Part shown: piece by piece, positions 45,431 through 54,345 of the stretch
Numbering within the stretch: position 1 is the stretch's first letter
Layout of the letters: each line of letters opens with the position of its first letter
NCBI RefSeq assembly: GCF_015207425.1
Contig: NZ_JADEWZ010000009.1
Span: 1 to 64,000 of the forward strand
Direction of reading: 5' to 3'
DNA from: Lusitaniella coriacea LEGE 07157
GTDB taxonomy: Bacteria > Cyanobacteriota > Cyanobacteriia > Cyanobacteriales > Spirulinaceae
Length of the DNA: 64,000 nucleotides
The notes under the pieces: generated by a model
Told to the model about the DNA's origin: nothing
What the model saw: the letters and a program-made list of their open reading frames with translations, nothing else
Database searches by the model: none
Made by a program: the position numbers and the translations under genes

Positions 45431-46657
45431 CTATCTCTCAAAATACTTCAACGCCGCGATCGCGTGCAACCGAACCGAAGTCTCTGAATCCTGCGCCAAT
45501 TGCTGCAAAGCGTCTCGTGTCGTTGCGCTTTTTAATTGTCCCCAAGTATGGGCAAGTGCCTGTTTGATTTCTCTGCGTTCAACGGTTTCGCCGCCTGCTG
45601 CAAACCAGTTGAGAAGCCCCTGTGCGGCGTTTTCTTTGAGGGCAGAAGGTTCCAATCGTCCCAGGACGCGAATCAGTTCTAGGGCGCTTTCGGGGAGGAG
45701 GAGAGGAAGGGATTGTAATAAAGCCTGCACGCTAGAGGGGGTTTCCATCCAAGCGAGTGCCTGAATGAGGGTGAGTTGCAGGGGAATTGGCGTGGGAGGG
45801 GATTGCAAGACCTCCAGGAGGGTGCGTTCTGCGTCTGGGGTTTTGAGTTTACTTAGCGCGATCGCGGTTTGTTGACAAACCTCCAAATTAAAGTCGTATA
45901 GCAAGGGTTTGAGGCGATCGAGGAGGGCTAATTCTTCCGCCTTATCAACCCGAAATCCCAAGCAAATTACAGCTTCTTTGCGCACTAAGGGTGAAAGATC
46001 CGCCAACGCAGCGATTAAAGCCGTGTCAATCCGTGCATCTCGAAAACTCCCCAGGGTCTCAACCGCGATCGCGCGTACTTTTGCATCGGCATCCCCAACC
46101 AGGGTTAACAGGGGATCGATGACTTCGCGACGGCGAATTTGCCCCAAGGCGTAGGCGGCGGACAACCGCGTTTCGGGGGTGTTAAGTAATGGCACGAGGG
46201 CAGTAATAGCAGGGGTTCCCAGGTTCGCAAGGGCGGTGGACGCGATCGCGGCTAATTCCGAATCTTTTGTTGTTTCGAGCAATTTTGCCAAACAGAGAAT
46301 CACCTCAGCGCGATCGAATTGCCCTAAAATCCTGACAGCAAACCACTTTTGTTCAATGTCTGCATCTTCATCTTCGACGATTTTAATTAAGGGCGCGATC
46401 GCGCGATCTCCCAATTTCGGCAAGAGTTTTGCCAAATCCCAACGTTCTTGAAAATCTCCCTTTTCCAGAACCGTTAGCGCTATTTGCAAAAGTTCTCGAA
46501 CATCCGTCTCCTCTTCAGCTTGGGAGGATTCAGCTTCCCGCAACAACAACTGCTGCAAGTATTGATTGACTAAAGAGAAATCTTCTTCTTTAATCGCGTC
46601 TATCGCTTCGTCTAGCAAGGGATTGCGCTTAAATTCGATGCAATGGGGATGTTTCAT
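45431..46657 (-). CDS. HEAT-repeat (PBS lyase-like) protein
   Basis: Protein of 408 residues built of about nine HEAT repeats (for example IAPLIKIVEDEDADIEQKWFA, TALANLGTPAITALVPLL, VIDPLLTLVGDADAKVRAIAVETLG). The repeats match the PBS-lyase HEAT-like type found in phycobilisome lyases and many cyanobacterial scaffold proteins. There is no catalytic site. Its ATG overlaps the end of cobA by 4 bp, so translation is coupled and a link to tetrapyrrole metabolism is possible. The last 55 bp of coding sequence are duplicated at 40624. Confidence 0.87.
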   Translation of the reverse strand: MKHPHCIEFKRNPLLDEAIDAIKEEDFSLVNQYLQQLLLREAESSQAEEETDVRELLQIALTVLEKGDFQERWDLAKLLPKLGDRAIAPLIKIVEDEDADIEQKWFAVRILGQFDRAEVILCLAKLLETTKDSELAAIASTALANLGTPAITALVPLLNTPETRLSAAYALGQIRRREVIDPLLTLVGDADAKVRAIAVETLGSFRDARIDTALIAALADLSPLVRKEAVICLGFRVDKAEELALLDRLKPLLYDFNLEVCQQTAIALSKLKTPDAERTLLEVLQSPPTPIPLQLTLIQALAWMETPSSVQALLQSLPLLLPESALELIRVLGRLEPSALKENAAQGLLNWFAAGGETVERREIKQALAHTWGQLKSATTRDALQQLAQDSETSVRLHAIAALKYFER

Positions 46658-47439
46658 TGATTGATAAGGATTTGCGGGGAATAACGGGCTAGAATGTCAT
46701 GAAGACCAACCACCTCGCCAATAACCGCGATCGCGGGCGCTTCAAATTCCGTTTCTTCCACTTGTCGGACAATGGTTGCGAGGGTTCCGATTAACTCTTC
46801 TTGGTCGGGTCGCGTTCCCCAACGAATCAGCGCAATGGGCGTTTCGGGTGGCTTTCCCCCAGCAATTAACTCTTCGATAATGGCGTTCAAATTGTGAACC
46901 CCCATATAAATTACCACCGTTTCCGAGCCTTGCGCGATCGCGCGCCAATTCACATCCGGTCGATATTTCCCCACCGCCTCGTGACCCGTTACAAACGTCA
47001 CAGAAGAACTGTAGTCGCGATGGGTTAAAGGAATGCCACAGTAAGCAGGCGCGGCAATCCCCGACGTAATTCCCGGTACCACTTCCACCGGAACATTCGC
47101 CTCGATCAAATCTGCCATTTCTTCCCCACCCCGCCCAAAAATGAAGGGATCGCCTCCCTTCAGGCGCACCACGACTGCATGGGTTTGGGCTTTTTCAACT
47201 AATAATTGCGTCGTCGTTTTTTGGGGCAAAGAATGACGACCTCGCCGTTTCCCCGCATCGATTTTTTCCGCATTGGGATTAATCATTGCCAAAATTGCCG
47301 GACTGACCAACGCATCGTAAACGACCACATCCGCAAATTCCAACAGCGTTTTTCCCTTTAGGGTTAACAAACCCGGATCGCCTGGACCCGCACCAACTAG
47401 ATAAACTTTACCAATAGATTTCGATGGGTTCATCTTCAA
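46654..47439 (-). CDS. cobA: Uroporphyrinogen-III C-methyltransferase
   Basis: SUMT methylates uroporphyrinogen III at C2 and C7 to precorrin-2, on the way to sirohaem and cobalamin. It has 261 residues, the single-domain CobA type. Motifs: VYLVGAGPGDPGLLTLKG near residue 12, VVRLKGGDPFIFGRGGEE (SAM-binding), and VVPGITSGIAAPAYCGIPLTHR. It is the first gene of a two-gene unit with the HEAT-repeat protein. Confidence 0.96.
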   Translation of the reverse strand: MKMNPSKSIGKVYLVGAGPGDPGLLTLKGKTLLEFADVVVYDALVSPAILAMINPNAEKIDAGKRRGRHSLPQKTTTQLLVEKAQTHAVVVRLKGGDPFIFGRGGEEMADLIEANVPVEVVPGITSGIAAPAYCGIPLTHRDYSSSVTFVTGHEAVGKYRPDVNWRAIAQGSETVVIYMGVHNLNAIIEELIAGGKPPETPIALIRWGTRPDQEELIGTLATIVRQVEETEFEAPAIAVIGEVVGLHDILARYSPQILINQ

Positions 47440-47677
47440 TTTAAATATGCCTGCCAGTCAGTGTTCGCAGTCGCGGAAATGTCTTAGTGTCAATTGCTAA
47501 GTTAGCGATCTTGTCAAGGATTTTTAGTAGTTTTTAATACAAAATCGCCCCTTGAAATGCTTTTTTTGTTGGATCGCGATGCTATTTTTACATTTTTACG
47601 CCAAATGTGGATCGAAAAAAATTAGGGGCATCGCAATGCCCCTACAGTAATCGTAATCGTTTTAACCGAGCAGAGAT

Positions 47678-47920
47678 TTACTCTCGATTTCCTTGTGCGA
47701 CCAGTTCTGCCTCAGACCGTTTTTGCTTGAGAGACTGAAGTTGTTGAAGCAGCACCTCAACCTCGGCTTGCAGATGCAAGTACTTCAGTTGTTGGTCGGC
47801 TTGGTAAGACTTGGCTAATTTTGTCATTTGAGAATTTGCAGTAACACCGTTTGAAAAACCAGAATTGGCGGGGATTTTGTTAACTGAGTTTGATACAGAT
47901 AGATTTGAAAGCGTTGGCAT
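47678..47920 (-). CDS. Small coiled-coil protein, unknown
   Basis: Protein of 80 residues from ATG 47920. Residues 40-75 form a heptad-patterned coiled coil (LKYLHLQAEVEVLLQQLQSLKQKR). The N-terminal half is Ser/Asn-rich. I do not recognise a family. It stands alone between cobA and a remnant gene; a hairpin AGGGGCAT-CGCA-ATGCCCCT follows at 47624-47643. Confidence 0.6.
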   Translation of the reverse strand: MPTLSNLSVSNSVNKIPANSGFSNGVTANSQMTKLAKSYQADQQLKYLHLQAEVEVLLQQLQSLKQKRSEAELVAQGNRE

Positions 47921-47944
47921 CAATCGTTAAAGAGTTATTTTCAC

Positions 47945-48142
47945 TTGCTCACACCAATAGGTCATTGTACATCGAAGTCGCAAATTAGTTGTATCGCGTC
48001 TATCTTTTTTGGGAAGTTTGGAGATTATTTCTCCCGGCGGATTTCCCCTACCGAAAATCTCCTTTTGGCATTGTTGCGCGATCGCGCCAGCATAGAAACC
48101 CAAATCCTGGCAGATTTAGGCGTAGATTTAAGTAAGCTTTGA
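47945..48142 (+). pseudogene. Fragment similar to a Clp N-terminal repeat
   Basis: The reading frame (65 codons, TTG start) ends RISPTENLLLALLRD followed by ASIETQILADLGVDLSKL, which matches the second half of a Clp-N repeat (consensus TEHLLLGLLRE...VLxxLGVDL). The upstream 25 residues do not fit. No AAA domain follows. It is either a small solitary Clp-N-like protein or the remnant of a clpC/clpB-type gene. Confidence 0.5.
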
Positions 48143-48634
48143 GTTAAAGGACGGCTGCGAGTAGCCATCAGTCGGGAAACAATAGAGTACTCCAAGGGAA
48201 AAGTTGCTCGATTTTGTCGGAAAGATATTAGGGATGTAAGCCGACTGAAGGAGCGTAGTGAGGAAGAATACGACGTAGGGTAGTTTGTTTTTTGAGAAAC
48301 TTCAAAAGTCTATAAAGTAATGCTTAATTACTCCGCCTAAAGACGGATTTTAGCACTATTCGCATTCAAAACTCGAAGATTCTCTTACTATTAAACAGTG
48401 TAAATCTTCAGCACTCTTGTTGTTTTGCCTCGGTTCTCATCGGAGTACTTTTTTTTAATAATGGCACCCTTGAAACCTCAAAGAGAAAAGAATCCCATCA
48501 CTAATCGTGCCTAGCTTCCCTAGCTGACAGAAGGTATAGCAAAAGGCGTAAACGAAGCAAAAATAAGTGAAGACGAACACAGAGACGAAAAGACTCTCGC
48601 TCTAAATTTAGCGTATTCGGCAATTATTACGACT
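48143..48634. other. 492-bp gene-free stretch
   Basis: No gene supported. Short reading frames are broken, and I recognise no RNA or repeat here apart from low-complexity AT-rich text. Confidence 0.55.
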
Positions 48635-49186
48635 ATGGTGAAGATGAAAAAAAAACTAAAAATACTGAAGTTTTTGTACCGTAATCCTACACTTAGACGT
48701 TCTCTGTACGTTTGTGTGGCTATTACTGCATTGGTTGTTATCGGTCAGCCATTTCTAATCGGCAGTATTTATGGCGCTACCGAAGCCGCCGATCTTCTCA
48801 AAGGATTACAAGATTCTTCGGTCTTTTTTGGCTCTGCGGTTACCAAAGCATCAGCAACTGTATTAACATTGATGCTCGCATTATTGAGCATGACAAAAAA
48901 TTCCAAAGATAAATTTGATGGAGGGGTTTACAGAAGTATAGAAATTATTGGTTTGATATCAACTACTACCTTTATAGGCGGAGTTTTACTGTTACTATTC
49001 CTAAGCTTTCCTGTCGGGAAGTTCGAGGATATTCCCCAGGGGTGGTATAGAGGGCTTTATTATGGGATTTCTACCTTGAATGGATTGTTATCGGGCTTAA
49101 TGACCGCAGGTATATTAATCCTCTTTGACACAGTTAGGCTGCTCGTCCGGGATATTTCTCCTCATAGGGAACCCAGAAGTCGCTAA
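48635..49186 (+). CDS. Multi-span membrane protein, unknown
   Basis: Protein of 183 residues. A basic start (MVKMKKKLKILKFLYRNP) is followed by four hydrophobic segments at about 24-45, 66-88, 106-128 and 146-168. A conserved-looking SVFFGSAVTKASATVLTLMLALLSM stretch lies in the second. No known family. A second, decayed membrane-protein gene follows directly, so this was probably a two-gene membrane unit. Confidence 0.65.
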   Translation: MVKMKKKLKILKFLYRNPTLRRSLYVCVAITALVVIGQPFLIGSIYGATEAADLLKGLQDSSVFFGSAVTKASATVLTLMLALLSMTKNSKDKFDGGVYRSIEIIGLISTTTFIGGVLLLLFLSFPVGKFEDIPQGWYRGLYYGISTLNGLLSGLMTAGILILFDTVRLLVRDISPHREPRSR

Positions 49187-49218
49187 TATTTTATGGTAAT
49201 TCACTACGGAGCGAGTGC

Positions 49219-49659
49219 CTGCGAATCGGAGAGTTAATTATTCTAGTTATTCGTCTAGTTATTATCCTAGCGGTTAATATCGTCAGCGAGGCAGCTATCT
49301 TATTTTGGATGAAGTGGGGGGATTTTTCGCGCTCTCTTCGGGCATCCGCGATCGCGAATTCAACTTCTGCCACTCTATCGGCAATGTTTCTTGGAATCTT
49401 GCTTGTTATATTTTTAAACGATATTGTGCTTCAGGGATAAGGAATTAAGGTTTGGGAAGATGAGACAATAAATTATTTTTCGATCTTTATTTTTGTCTTA
49501 TTATTTATTGCTTCTATTGCCATTGATATCGTAGTTTTGACCTCAATAAAACGACAACCGACCCGAAAAATCTGGCACATACCACTCATAGCGAACGTGG
49601 TTAGTTGTCTTTTTGTAATTGCAGTTCACTTCATTGAATATCAGCTATTTGATACTTGA
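49219..49659 (+). pseudogene. Decayed small membrane-protein gene
   Basis: A frame of about 146 codons (GELIILVIRLVIILAVNIV, FLGILLVIFL, IFVLLFIASIAIDIVVL, ending FIEYQLFDT) encodes four hydrophobic segments. It is interrupted by a TAA at 49438-49440. No ATG or GTG lies at its beginning; CTG 49219 is the best candidate. The frame stays the same across the stop. Loss of start and one nonsense change suggest a dead gene. Confidence 0.6.
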
Positions 49660-49772
49660 TTTTCCAAGACTGAAAGATGGATTAATTCGTATCTCAAAGC
49701 GATCTGAGGGTTTCATTGCGCTGAAAAAGGATAATATTCTGTCTAAAGGCTCGCTTATCTCCTCAAAGAAAA

Positions 49773-51047
49773 ATGCAGCAGCACCAGCAAGGCAGAATTC
49801 GGATTGCAATTTTGACGTGGTTTTTTGTACTATTGGCAATTCCAGGATTAGCGGGATGTCAGCCAAAAGCAAAAACTCAACTGAGGGGAGAGAAGCCAGG
49901 AGAACGTGCGGTAAATGTTGAGGGCGCGATCGCGCGCACCGAACGATTGCGAGAACCCGTAAGCTATACAGGGACAACCCAACCCTTTAAAGAAGTCTCC
50001 TTAAGATCGCGCGCCGAAGGACGATTGCTCCAACTCAACGCTAACACAGGCGATCGCGTCCAAGCCGGACAAATCCTCGCCCAACTCGACGATACACTCC
50101 TGCAAACCGCCCTCAGCGAAGCCCAAGCGGAACTCGCCGCCCGCGAATCGGAAGTTGCCCGCGCCCGCAATCAGGTGAGAAATGCCCAAGTTCGAGTCGA
50201 ACAAGCCCAAGTCGAACGGCAACAAGCCCAGGTGGATGCCCAACGCTTCATCGGTTTAGCCAAAGCCGGGGCAATCCCCCAACAGCAGGCGGATGTGGCG
50301 CGAACAGAAGCGGCTGTCGCAACGAAAACCCTGCGCGCTGCCCAAGAACAGGTACGAATCGAACAAGAAGCCGTTACCACCGCCCAAGAACGAGTCAAAG
50401 CCCAGCGTTCCGCCGCAGCCCAGGTGAGGGAACGTCGTTCCTACGCCCTTCTCGCCTCTCCCATTACCGGAGTCGTTCTCCAACGCACCACAGAACCGGG
50501 AAATTTAGTCCAACCGGGGGGCGAAGTTTTGAAATTGGGGGATTTTAGTCAGGTGAAGGTTAACATTCCCGTCTCGGAAAAAGTCCTCTCTGAAATTGCG
50601 GTGGGGCAACCCGCAACGGTTCGTTTGGATGCCTTTCCTGACGAGGTTTTGCAAGGGCGAATCAGTCGCATCTCCCCCGCAGCAGATGCCACAACGCGAC
50701 AAGTTCCGGTGGAAGTGATTATTGCTAATCCCGATGGAAAAATTGGCAGTGGATTGCTCGCGCGAGTGGAATTTGGTCGCCAACAGCCCCAGCGCGTCGT
50801 CATTCCTGAAAGTGCCTTGCAAGGAGAGGAAAAAAATACCCTCTTCGTTCTCAAATCCCAAGGGGAAAGTGCTACCGTTGAAGCCAGAACGGTACAATTA
50901 GGCGATCGCGTCAAGGATCGCGTGGAGGTTCGTTCGGGACTCTCCCCCGGAGAACGCTTTGTAGTTCGCAGCAGTCGCCCCCTCGAAACTGGGGAATCCG
51001 TTCGCGTTAGCATTCTTTCCGAATCTGAAAAACCCAAAAATCAATGA
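49773..51047 (+). CDS. RND efflux periplasmic adaptor lipoprotein
   Basis: Membrane-fusion protein of 424 residues. The signal peptide ends in a lipobox LAGC (Cys29 lipidated). The barrel-sandwich hybrid opens RAEGRLLQLNANTGDRVQAGQ, a long alpha hairpin with heptads covers about 110-210, and the second half begins YALLASPITGVVLQR. The C-terminal membrane-proximal domain ends before residue 424. It bridges the inner-membrane RND pump encoded directly downstream (4-bp overlap) to an outer-membrane TolC-like channel that is not in this window. Confidence 0.94.
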   Translation: MQQHQQGRIRIAILTWFFVLLAIPGLAGCQPKAKTQLRGEKPGERAVNVEGAIARTERLREPVSYTGTTQPFKEVSLRSRAEGRLLQLNANTGDRVQAGQILAQLDDTLLQTALSEAQAELAARESEVARARNQVRNAQVRVEQAQVERQQAQVDAQRFIGLAKAGAIPQQQADVARTEAAVATKTLRAAQEQVRIEQEAVTTAQERVKAQRSAAAQVRERRSYALLASPITGVVLQRTTEPGNLVQPGGEVLKLGDFSQVKVNIPVSEKVLSEIAVGQPATVRLDAFPDEVLQGRISRISPAADATTRQVPVEVIIANPDGKIGSGLLARVEFGRQQPQRVVIPESALQGEEKNTLFVLKSQGESATVEARTVQLGDRVKDRVEVRSGLSPGERFVVRSSRPLETGESVRVSILSESEKPKNQ

Positions 51048-54000
51048 ACGGTTTTAGCCTCAGTTCTCTAGCCATTCGCCGTCACATCGGTACTTTAGCC
51101 CTCACCGTCGCTGCACTGGTTCTGGGGGTTTTCTTTCTAACGCAAATTCAGGTGGATTTACTCCCTTCGATTACCTATCCTCGCATCGGTCTGCGTTTGA
51201 GCGCGCCGGGAGTTTCCCCAGAAGTCGCCGTCGAAGAAATTACCAAACCTCTCGAAGAAGCCTTCAGCGCAACCGAAGGGGTGACGCAAATTTACTCCCA
51301 AACCCGCGAAGGTCGCGTTAGCGTGGATCTATTCTTCGAGCCTGGGGAGGATGTCGATCGCGCCCTCAACGATGCCACAGCCTCATTTAACCGCGTTCGA
51401 GGGCGATTGCCGGATAGTGTCGAAGAACCCCGATTATTTAAGTTTGACCCCTCCCAATTACCCGTTTATGAATTTGCCCTGCGTTCAGACTCCCTAAAAG
51501 AAGTGGCATTGCGCGTCTTTGCCGATGAAGAGTTGGCGCGAGAATTGGGGGTTGTGTCGGGCGTTGCTTCTGTGGATGTGTCTGGAGGCGTGACGGAAGA
51601 AGTTCGAGTACAGATCGATCCGACGCGGTTACAGGCATTGGGACTAGGTTTGACCGATGTTTTGGATGAGTTGCGCGATCGTAATATCGATCTTTCCGGG
51701 GGACGCTTATCTGGTGGAGATGAAGAACCTCTCACCCGCACGGTGGGGAAATTTCAGACGGCTGAAGAATTGCGGAATTTAGAATTTGAAATTCCAGGGG
51801 AACCTTCGCGACAGGTTTATTTGCGCGACTTTGCCGAAATTATCGACGGAACCGCAGAACAGCGTATTTTTGTCTCCCTTAATGGCGAACCTGCTGTCAA
51901 GGTCAGCCTGCAAAAACAACCCAATGCCAATACCGTTGCGGTAGTGTCTGGAATTAAACAAAAACTCTCACAGTTGCGAGATTCTGGAGTTGTATCGGAA
52001 GATATCACCCTACAAACCACCTTGGATGAGTCCATCTTCATTCGCAATGCCATCACCAATGTCGCATTGGCAGGGGTAACGGGTTCTGTTCTCGCGGCTT
52101 TAGTCGTCTTCATTTTTCTCGGTTCTCTGCGACAGACTTTAATCGTCGTTATTGCCATTCCTCTCGCAACCCTCACCGCCATTGCTTTGATGAAAGTCTT
52201 TGGACTCTCCCTCAATGTCTTTAGTTTGGGCGGACTGGCTTTAGGGGTGGGAATTGTGGTGGATAATGGGATCGTCATGCTAGAAACGATCGCGGACGGT
52301 GCAGGTATGACCTCAAAGGGTATGGATAAACCCTCGCGGGATCTCGAATTCGTCCTTCGCGAAACCGAACGCAGCAGTCGCACGATTGAATCCGCCCTAC
52401 TTGCCTCAACCAGTACAAATCTCGTCGCCGTTCTTCCCTTCCTCCTGATTGGTGGCTTTTTCTCCCTCCTCTTTAACGAACTGATTCTCACCATTAGTTT
52501 TGCGGTTACGGCTTCCCTACTCATTGCTTTAACCGTCGTTCCCATGCTGGCATCCCGCCTCTTTTCCATTCCCTATTCCAGTGGAATCAATCGGTGGTGG
52601 GTTTTGCGCCAATTTAACGAACAATTCCAAGCAGCAACGCGCACCTATCAAGGGGCGTTATTTTGGGTACTGCGCCATCGTTTAGTTATCCTCGCCATTG
52701 CAATTATCGTTCTCGGCGGCGGGAGTTGGTGGTTGGGCGGACAACTTCCCCAAGAAATTCTGCCGCGCATCAATACGGGACAGGCGCGCCTTTTCGCACA
52801 ATTTTCCCCAGGAACCACCCTCGCCCAAAATCGCCAAGTCATGGCAGCCGCAGACGAAATTTTACTCGCGCAACCAGAAACGGAGAGTTCCTTTACCACC
52901 TCTGGCGGATTTCTCTTTGGCAACAGTACGTCTCTCAATGTGTTGCGGGGGAGCAGTACGATTATTTTGAAACCTGGAAGCGATGTAGAGGGTTATATCG
53001 ATCGCGCGACAAAAGAATTTGGTCAATTAAATCTCGTGAAAACGCGGCTGCGAATGCGTCCTGGAAGCGTGCGCGGCATTATTTTAACGAACTCCCCCAT
53101 TCGAGGGGCAGAAATTGATGTAACGTTGCAGGGAAATCAAACCGCTATTCTGCAACAGGCGGGAGAACAAGTATTAGAAGCCCTCGACGAACGAGTCACC
53201 CTCGCGAATTTTCGCCCCGATGCAGATTCCCAACAACCAGAGGTGCAAATTCTTCCCGATTGGGAGAGGGCTGCGGAATTCGGGCTATCAGTGGAGGAAA
53301 TTGGGGAAGCAATTCAAACGGCAATTGAGGGTAACGTTACCACGCAATTACAACGGCGCGATCGCTTGGTGGATATTCGCGTCGAGTTGCCCAATGCAAC
53401 GGTGGAAAATAGCGCACAATTGGCACAACTCCCCCTCTTGGTGGGGGACGGGCGTTCGATTCGCTTGCAGGATGTGGCGCGCATTGACATCGGACAAGCC
53501 CCTGGAGAGATTCAGCGCATCAATCAACGAGAGGTTTTTTTAATTGCAGGATCTTTGAATGAAGAGGCAATCTTAAGCGACGCGATCGCGCAAACTAATA
53601 CTATTCTCGCTCAAATCGACCTCCCGGAAGGGGTTTCCCTAATTCCCAGTTCTGCCCAGGAAACCAACCAAAAATTGCAAAATTCCCTCAAACTCCTAGG
53701 GGGACTCGCGGCATTTCTCGTCTTTATCGTCATGGCGGTTCAGTACAACTCCCTCATCGATCCCCTCGTCATTATCTTCGCTGTCCCTCTCGCCCTGGCT
53801 GGGGGCATTCTCGGACTCTATCTTACCCAAACCGCGATCGGTGCAACGGTATTAGTCGGGGCAATACTTCTAGTGGGTATTGTCGTCAATAACGCGATCG
53901 TTATGGTCGAACTTGCCAATCAAATTCATTCCCAATACGGAATCAGCCGCCGTCGCGCCATCCTCAAAGCCGCCCCCCAACGTTTGCGTCCTATCCTCAT

Positions 54001-54241
54001 GACCACCATCACCACCGTTTTGGGGCTCTTTCCCCTCGCATTGGGCATTGGAGAGGGTTCGGAATTCTTGCAACCTCTGGGAATTGTCGTGTTCTCCGGC
54101 TTATCTTTCGCCACGCTGCTGACCCTCTTTATTATTCCCTGCTTCTACACGCTGCTGCACGAAACATTTAGAGGGAAACAGAATCCAGAAATCCCCCATT
54201 CACCGCCCGCCATTCCTACAAAATCAAAATCTTTGGGTTGA
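51044..54241 (+). CDS. RND efflux permease (HAE1-like)
   Basis: Inner-membrane proton-driven pump of 1065 residues, with the expected 12 helices and two large periplasmic loops. TM1 is followed by QIQVDLLPSITYPRIGLRLSAPGVSPEVAVEEITKPLE in the porter region. TM4 carries GIVVDNGIVMLE (proton-relay Asp) and TM10 carries GIVVNNAIVMVE. The C-terminus is short and proline-rich. The ATG overlaps the adaptor stop, so the two are translationally coupled. The substrate is unknown; AcrB/MexB-type drugs or lipids are usual. Confidence 0.95.
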   Translation: MNGFSLSSLAIRRHIGTLALTVAALVLGVFFLTQIQVDLLPSITYPRIGLRLSAPGVSPEVAVEEITKPLEEAFSATEGVTQIYSQTREGRVSVDLFFEPGEDVDRALNDATASFNRVRGRLPDSVEEPRLFKFDPSQLPVYEFALRSDSLKEVALRVFADEELARELGVVSGVASVDVSGGVTEEVRVQIDPTRLQALGLGLTDVLDELRDRNIDLSGGRLSGGDEEPLTRTVGKFQTAEELRNLEFEIPGEPSRQVYLRDFAEIIDGTAEQRIFVSLNGEPAVKVSLQKQPNANTVAVVSGIKQKLSQLRDSGVVSEDITLQTTLDESIFIRNAITNVALAGVTGSVLAALVVFIFLGSLRQTLIVVIAIPLATLTAIALMKVFGLSLNVFSLGGLALGVGIVVDNGIVMLETIADGAGMTSKGMDKPSRDLEFVLRETERSSRTIESALLASTSTNLVAVLPFLLIGGFFSLLFNELILTISFAVTASLLIALTVVPMLASRLFSIPYSSGINRWWVLRQFNEQFQAATRTYQGALFWVLRHRLVILAIAIIVLGGGSWWLGGQLPQEILPRINTGQARLFAQFSPGTTLAQNRQVMAAADEILLAQPETESSFTTSGGFLFGNSTSLNVLRGSSTIILKPGSDVEGYIDRATKEFGQLNLVKTRLRMRPGSVRGIILTNSPIRGAEIDVTLQGNQTAILQQAGEQVLEALDERVTLANFRPDADSQQPEVQILPDWERAAEFGLSVEEIGEAIQTAIEGNVTTQLQRRDRLVDIRVELPNATVENSAQLAQLPLLVGDGRSIRLQDVARIDIGQAPGEIQRINQREVFLIAGSLNEEAILSDAIAQTNTILAQIDLPEGVSLIPSSAQETNQKLQNSLKLLGGLAAFLVFIVMAVQYNSLIDPLVIIFAVPLALAGGILGLYLTQTAIGATVLVGAILLVGIVVNNAIVMVELANQIHSQYGISRRRAILKAAPQRLRPILMTTITTVLGLFPLALGIGEGSEFLQPLGIVVFSGLSFATLLTLFIIPCFYTLLHETFRGKQNPEIPHSPPAIPTKSKSLG

Positions 54242-54345
54242 ATTTAAAAGTGTAGATGATGCGCGCGATCGCGGATTCCTACCTTTTTAACGAAAAGCGA
54301 TGTGGGATAAAATTAAGCTTTAAGGCACGATTGCAATAGTTCCTT

